Shown here piece by piece: positions 40,972-42,152 of a stretch of 42,152 nt of DNA. The DNA is taken from NCBI GenBank assembly GCA_030690315.1, contig JAUYGY010000052.1, forward strand, positions 1 to 42,152, in the 5' to 3' direction. The translations under genes and the position numbers were made by a program. Position 1 is the stretch's first letter; the number at the start of each line of letters is the position of its first letter. This stretch comes from Aequorivita sp. Its GTDB lineage: Bacteria; Bacteroidota; Bacteroidia; Flavobacteriales; Flavobacteriaceae. Below the pieces are notes generated by a model. That model had not been told where the DNA came from. It did no database searches and saw only the letters and a list, made by a program, of their open reading frames with translations.

Positions 40972-41229
40972 TCAATCCATGCCATCCAGTGCAGTATTAA
41001 TTCGATTGGATTTTTTCGGGTATAAAGCCTCTGTTCTTTCAAAGGCTGAAATGATTTGATCTCTTGAAAAATGAGATATATTTTCTTGATGCAAACCATT
41101 TTGAAAATCCGATTTGCTCAGAAAATAATGGATTGTACCTCTCACTCTCAAAAGAACGGATTTATCATTCATCCCACTGAATACGATTTTGGTTTGAGGA
41201 TCGATAACCTCTTGAATTACTTGAAACAT
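40972..41229 (-). CDS. Small hypothetical protein
   Basis: This is an 85-residue protein with no motif I recognise. It has a plausible soluble alpha/beta pattern: MFQVIQEVIDPQTKIVFSG, then DKSVLLRVRGTIHYFLSKSD and helices with SRDQIISAFERTEALYP. It has no signal peptide. The upstream region has an A/T-rich leader and a near -7 element (TACTTTG, one T short). It lies downstream of the terminators of two other minus-strand elements, so it is probably transcribed on its own. It could be a small regulator or toxin/antitoxin-like gene, but nothing proves it. Confidence 0.5.
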   Translation of the reverse strand: MFQVIQEVIDPQTKIVFSGMNDKSVLLRVRGTIHYFLSKSDFQNGLHQENISHFSRDQIISAFERTEALYPKKSNRINTALDGMD

Positions 41230-41317
41230 AACTTATTAATTAAGATTAGCCTGCAAAGTAGTACAGCGGGTTCACATAAGTTGTGACAACAAAAAACCCA
41301 GCCTTTTCTCACTGGAT

Positions 41318-41352
41318 TTCCTCGCGCATGTAGTGACTGCCTGAAAACCTTC
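41318..41352. repeat. CGCGCATG...AAAACCTTC repeat, copy 1
   Basis: TTCCTCGCGCATGTAGTGAC followed by TGCCTGAAAACCTTC aligns with 41957-41993 over its full length, with a few gaps. It is in an intergenic gap and contains an ATGCGCG-type palindrome part. Confidence 0.6.
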
Positions 41353-41381
41353 GCGGATGAGGAAAAACGGTACTTATAGAG

Positions 41382-41411
41382 AAAAAAAAGCCCCAGCAAT
41401 TTGCTAGGGCT
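41382..41411 (-). terminator. Rho-independent terminator (minus strand)
   Basis: On the minus strand AGCCCTAGCA pairs with TGCTGGGGCT (one A-C mismatch), followed by eight T residues. It ends the transcript of the 41542-41847 gene, 130 bases after the stop. Confidence 0.75.
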
Positions 41412-41541
41412 CAAACCAAAAAACTGTTCAAAGTTCCAATTGGTCATGGGTTCTTAAGACATCATAAAGATAGACAAAATCGATTACACTTCTACAACCT
41501 AGGACACTTTATCCTGGTTAATATCACTCACTCCGTTATTT

Positions 41542-41847
41542 CTATTGGGCGCCCTCTGTAAATTCTTTGATGATCACCCTATGGCTTTCGATATCGCTCT
41601 TTTTTTGATAGAGATCTTCGATTGTAACATTTTCGATTTCCTCTTGGTAAATGGGATCTTCTAACAATCCCTCTTTGAGCGAAATTTTATAATCGGCGTC
41701 TGCCACTCCCAATTCAACAAGATCTTTAACGATTTTCATTAATCGAGGTTCAAAGAAATATGATGGTTTAAATTCAAACTCATTGTTCTTGCTTCTTAAA
41801 AACTCCTGGAGTTTATTTAATCTCAAATTTATTTCGGCTTGTTCCAT
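41542..41847 (-). CDS. Small acidic helical hypothetical protein
   Basis: This 101-residue, strongly helical and acidic protein (EQAEINLRLNKLQEFLRSKN, then FFEPRLMKIVKDLVELGVAD and a tail IYQEEIENVTIEDLYQKKSD) has no motif I recognise. The ATG at 41847 has an A/T-rich leader. A good terminator lies 130 bases after the stop, which supports that it is a real transcription unit. No signal peptide or membrane segment. The neighbour genes are also small, unknown and on the minus strand. GGGATA/TATCCC (41886-41906) is a small dyad 40-60 bases upstream of the start. Confidence 0.55.
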   Translation of the reverse strand: MEQAEINLRLNKLQEFLRSKNNEFEFKPSYFFEPRLMKIVKDLVELGVADADYKISLKEGLLEDPIYQEEIENVTIEDLYQKKSDIESHRVIIKEFTEGAQ

Positions 41848-41956
41848 TATCGGAATTTATTTAATATTTGAATAATTAGTAAGTAGGGATACATCGAATA
41901 TATCCCTTCATATTTTAGCATTGATCCCTCACACGCGTGGTGATATTAGAAAAACC

Positions 41957-41993
41957 TTCCCGCGCATGCGTAAGTGACCCCAATAAAACCTTC
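41957..41993. repeat. CGCGCATG...AAAACCTTC repeat, copy 2
   Basis: TTCCCGCGCATGCGTAAGTG and the next 17 bases match 41318-41352; another AAACCTTC sits just before it at 41952-41959. Like copy 1 it lies between two minus-strand genes. Confidence 0.6.
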
Positions 41994-42032
41994 AGCCCGT
42001 GCTCTCACAATCATTACACGCCTGTCCGGTTG

Positions 42033-42152
42033 TTAATCATCTTCATCCATTTTTCGCTTTCTTCGAGCATTTCTCGCCTTGGCAGGATTGTAAGGAGCTC
42101 CGGCCAAGTCTTCAGATCTCCCAGAATAAATAACTGCACTTTTCCCTAGTCC
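42033..42152 (-). CDS. C-terminal part of a hypothetical protein (cut by window end)
   Basis: An open frame of 39 codons without an ATG start runs in from the window edge and ends at TAA (42033-42035). It reads GLGKSAVIYSGRSEDLAG, then APYNPAKARNARRKRKMDED with a final Asp. A basic then acidic tail is visible. It fits the minus-strand direction of the two genes downstream. No function can be suggested; it may also be chance. Confidence 0.35.
   Translation of the reverse strand, partial: GLGKSAVIYSGRSEDLAGAPYNPAKARNARRKRKMDEDD

Larger units (their letters stand above)
41230..41541. other. Intergenic region with terminators and a repeat
   Basis: I see no gene here. A hairpin AGCCCCAGCA/TGCTAGGGCT (41389-41411) followed on the minus strand by T residues (41382-41389) is a terminator for the gene ending at 41542. 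A second, weaker one (CCCAGCC...CTGG, 41297-41316, with AAAAAA before it on the plus strand) lies next to it. A 35-base block at 41318-41352 recurs at 41957-41993. Confidence 0.6.

Noticed and set aside
41217..41447. A 76-codon minus-strand frame
   Set aside because: It runs through a terminator and the repeat block and overlaps the start of the next gene.
41937..42149. A 70-codon plus-strand frame at the window end
   Set aside because: It covers the CGCGCATG repeat and opposes the more plausible minus-strand partial gene; no motif.

Overview
This 42 kb, AT-rich window looks like the chromosome of a member of the Flavobacteriaceae (Bacteroidota). The main reasons are: several secreted proteins with C-terminal type IX secretion sorting domains; seven exact matches to the Bacteroidota -7 promoter element TAnnTTTG at sensible distances from start codons; a mevalonate-type isoprenoid cluster with a geranylgeranylglyceryl-phosphate-type prenyltransferase; and many small families typical of flavobacteria (DUF4230, DUF4260, DUF4407, BlaI/M56 pairs). 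I cannot name the species.

Layout. 1-3.2 kb is an accessory region with two REP-associated (IS200-like, Y1/HUH) transposase genes. The complete copy is bracketed by a 41-bp direct repeat and two 30-32 bp palindromes and has cut off a nuclease-like gene. 3.2-9.1 kb carries secreted or cell-surface proteins (M64 peptidase lipoprotein, a sorting-domain protein, a Tat-type lipoprotein with ten GYYDD repeats) separated by long repeat-rich intergenic DNA. 9.2-17.4 kb holds a two-domain glycosyltransferase, a nitroreductase, a BlaI/BlaR1-type sensor operon with two identical-architecture operators, and a GT2/flippase-like pair. 17.5-23.5 kb is a dense plus-strand run: ruvC, a four-helix-bundle gene framed by inverted arms, hemW, a cyclase-family gene, DUF4260, DUF4230, MmcQ/YjbR and a membrane-anchored MutS-family ATPase. 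23.7-27.2 kb holds assorted membrane and secreted proteins. 27.2-29.9 kb is a type II restriction-modification island (controller, YhdJ-like adenine methyltransferase, probable endonuclease) with the relic of a Bro-N-type gene beside it. 31.2-37.0 kb is the mevalonate/prenyl-lipid cluster (mvaD, GHMP kinase, UbiA-family transferase), interrupted by a giant VCBS-repeat secreted protein. 37.0-40.3 kb has a TrmH-family methyltransferase divergent from mutS. 40.4-40.9 kb has tRNA-Gly(GCC), preceded by three tRNA-like tandem repeats, and tRNA-Leu(UAA). The end of the window has three small minus-strand genes of unknown function with a shared repeat in the gaps between them.

The most unusual features are in the non-coding DNA. 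(1) At least seven intergenic stretches, one about 440 bp long, are degenerate tandem repeats with a constant period of 7 bp although the heptamer word changes along the tract. (2) A 22-bp core (TTTRCCCCRRCCCTAAAGGGAG) occurs twice, each time between arms that are self-complementary but unrelated between the two sites. (3) The four-helix-bundle gene between ruvC and hemW lies between imperfect 32-bp inverted arms built from the same heptamer words. (4) Three degenerate units with tRNA-like 5' halves and tRNA-length spacing sit directly upstream of tRNA-Gly. (5) A dispersed repeat core (GAGCGCAGTCGA) also appears in frame inside hemW. These are read by eye and need genome-wide counts.
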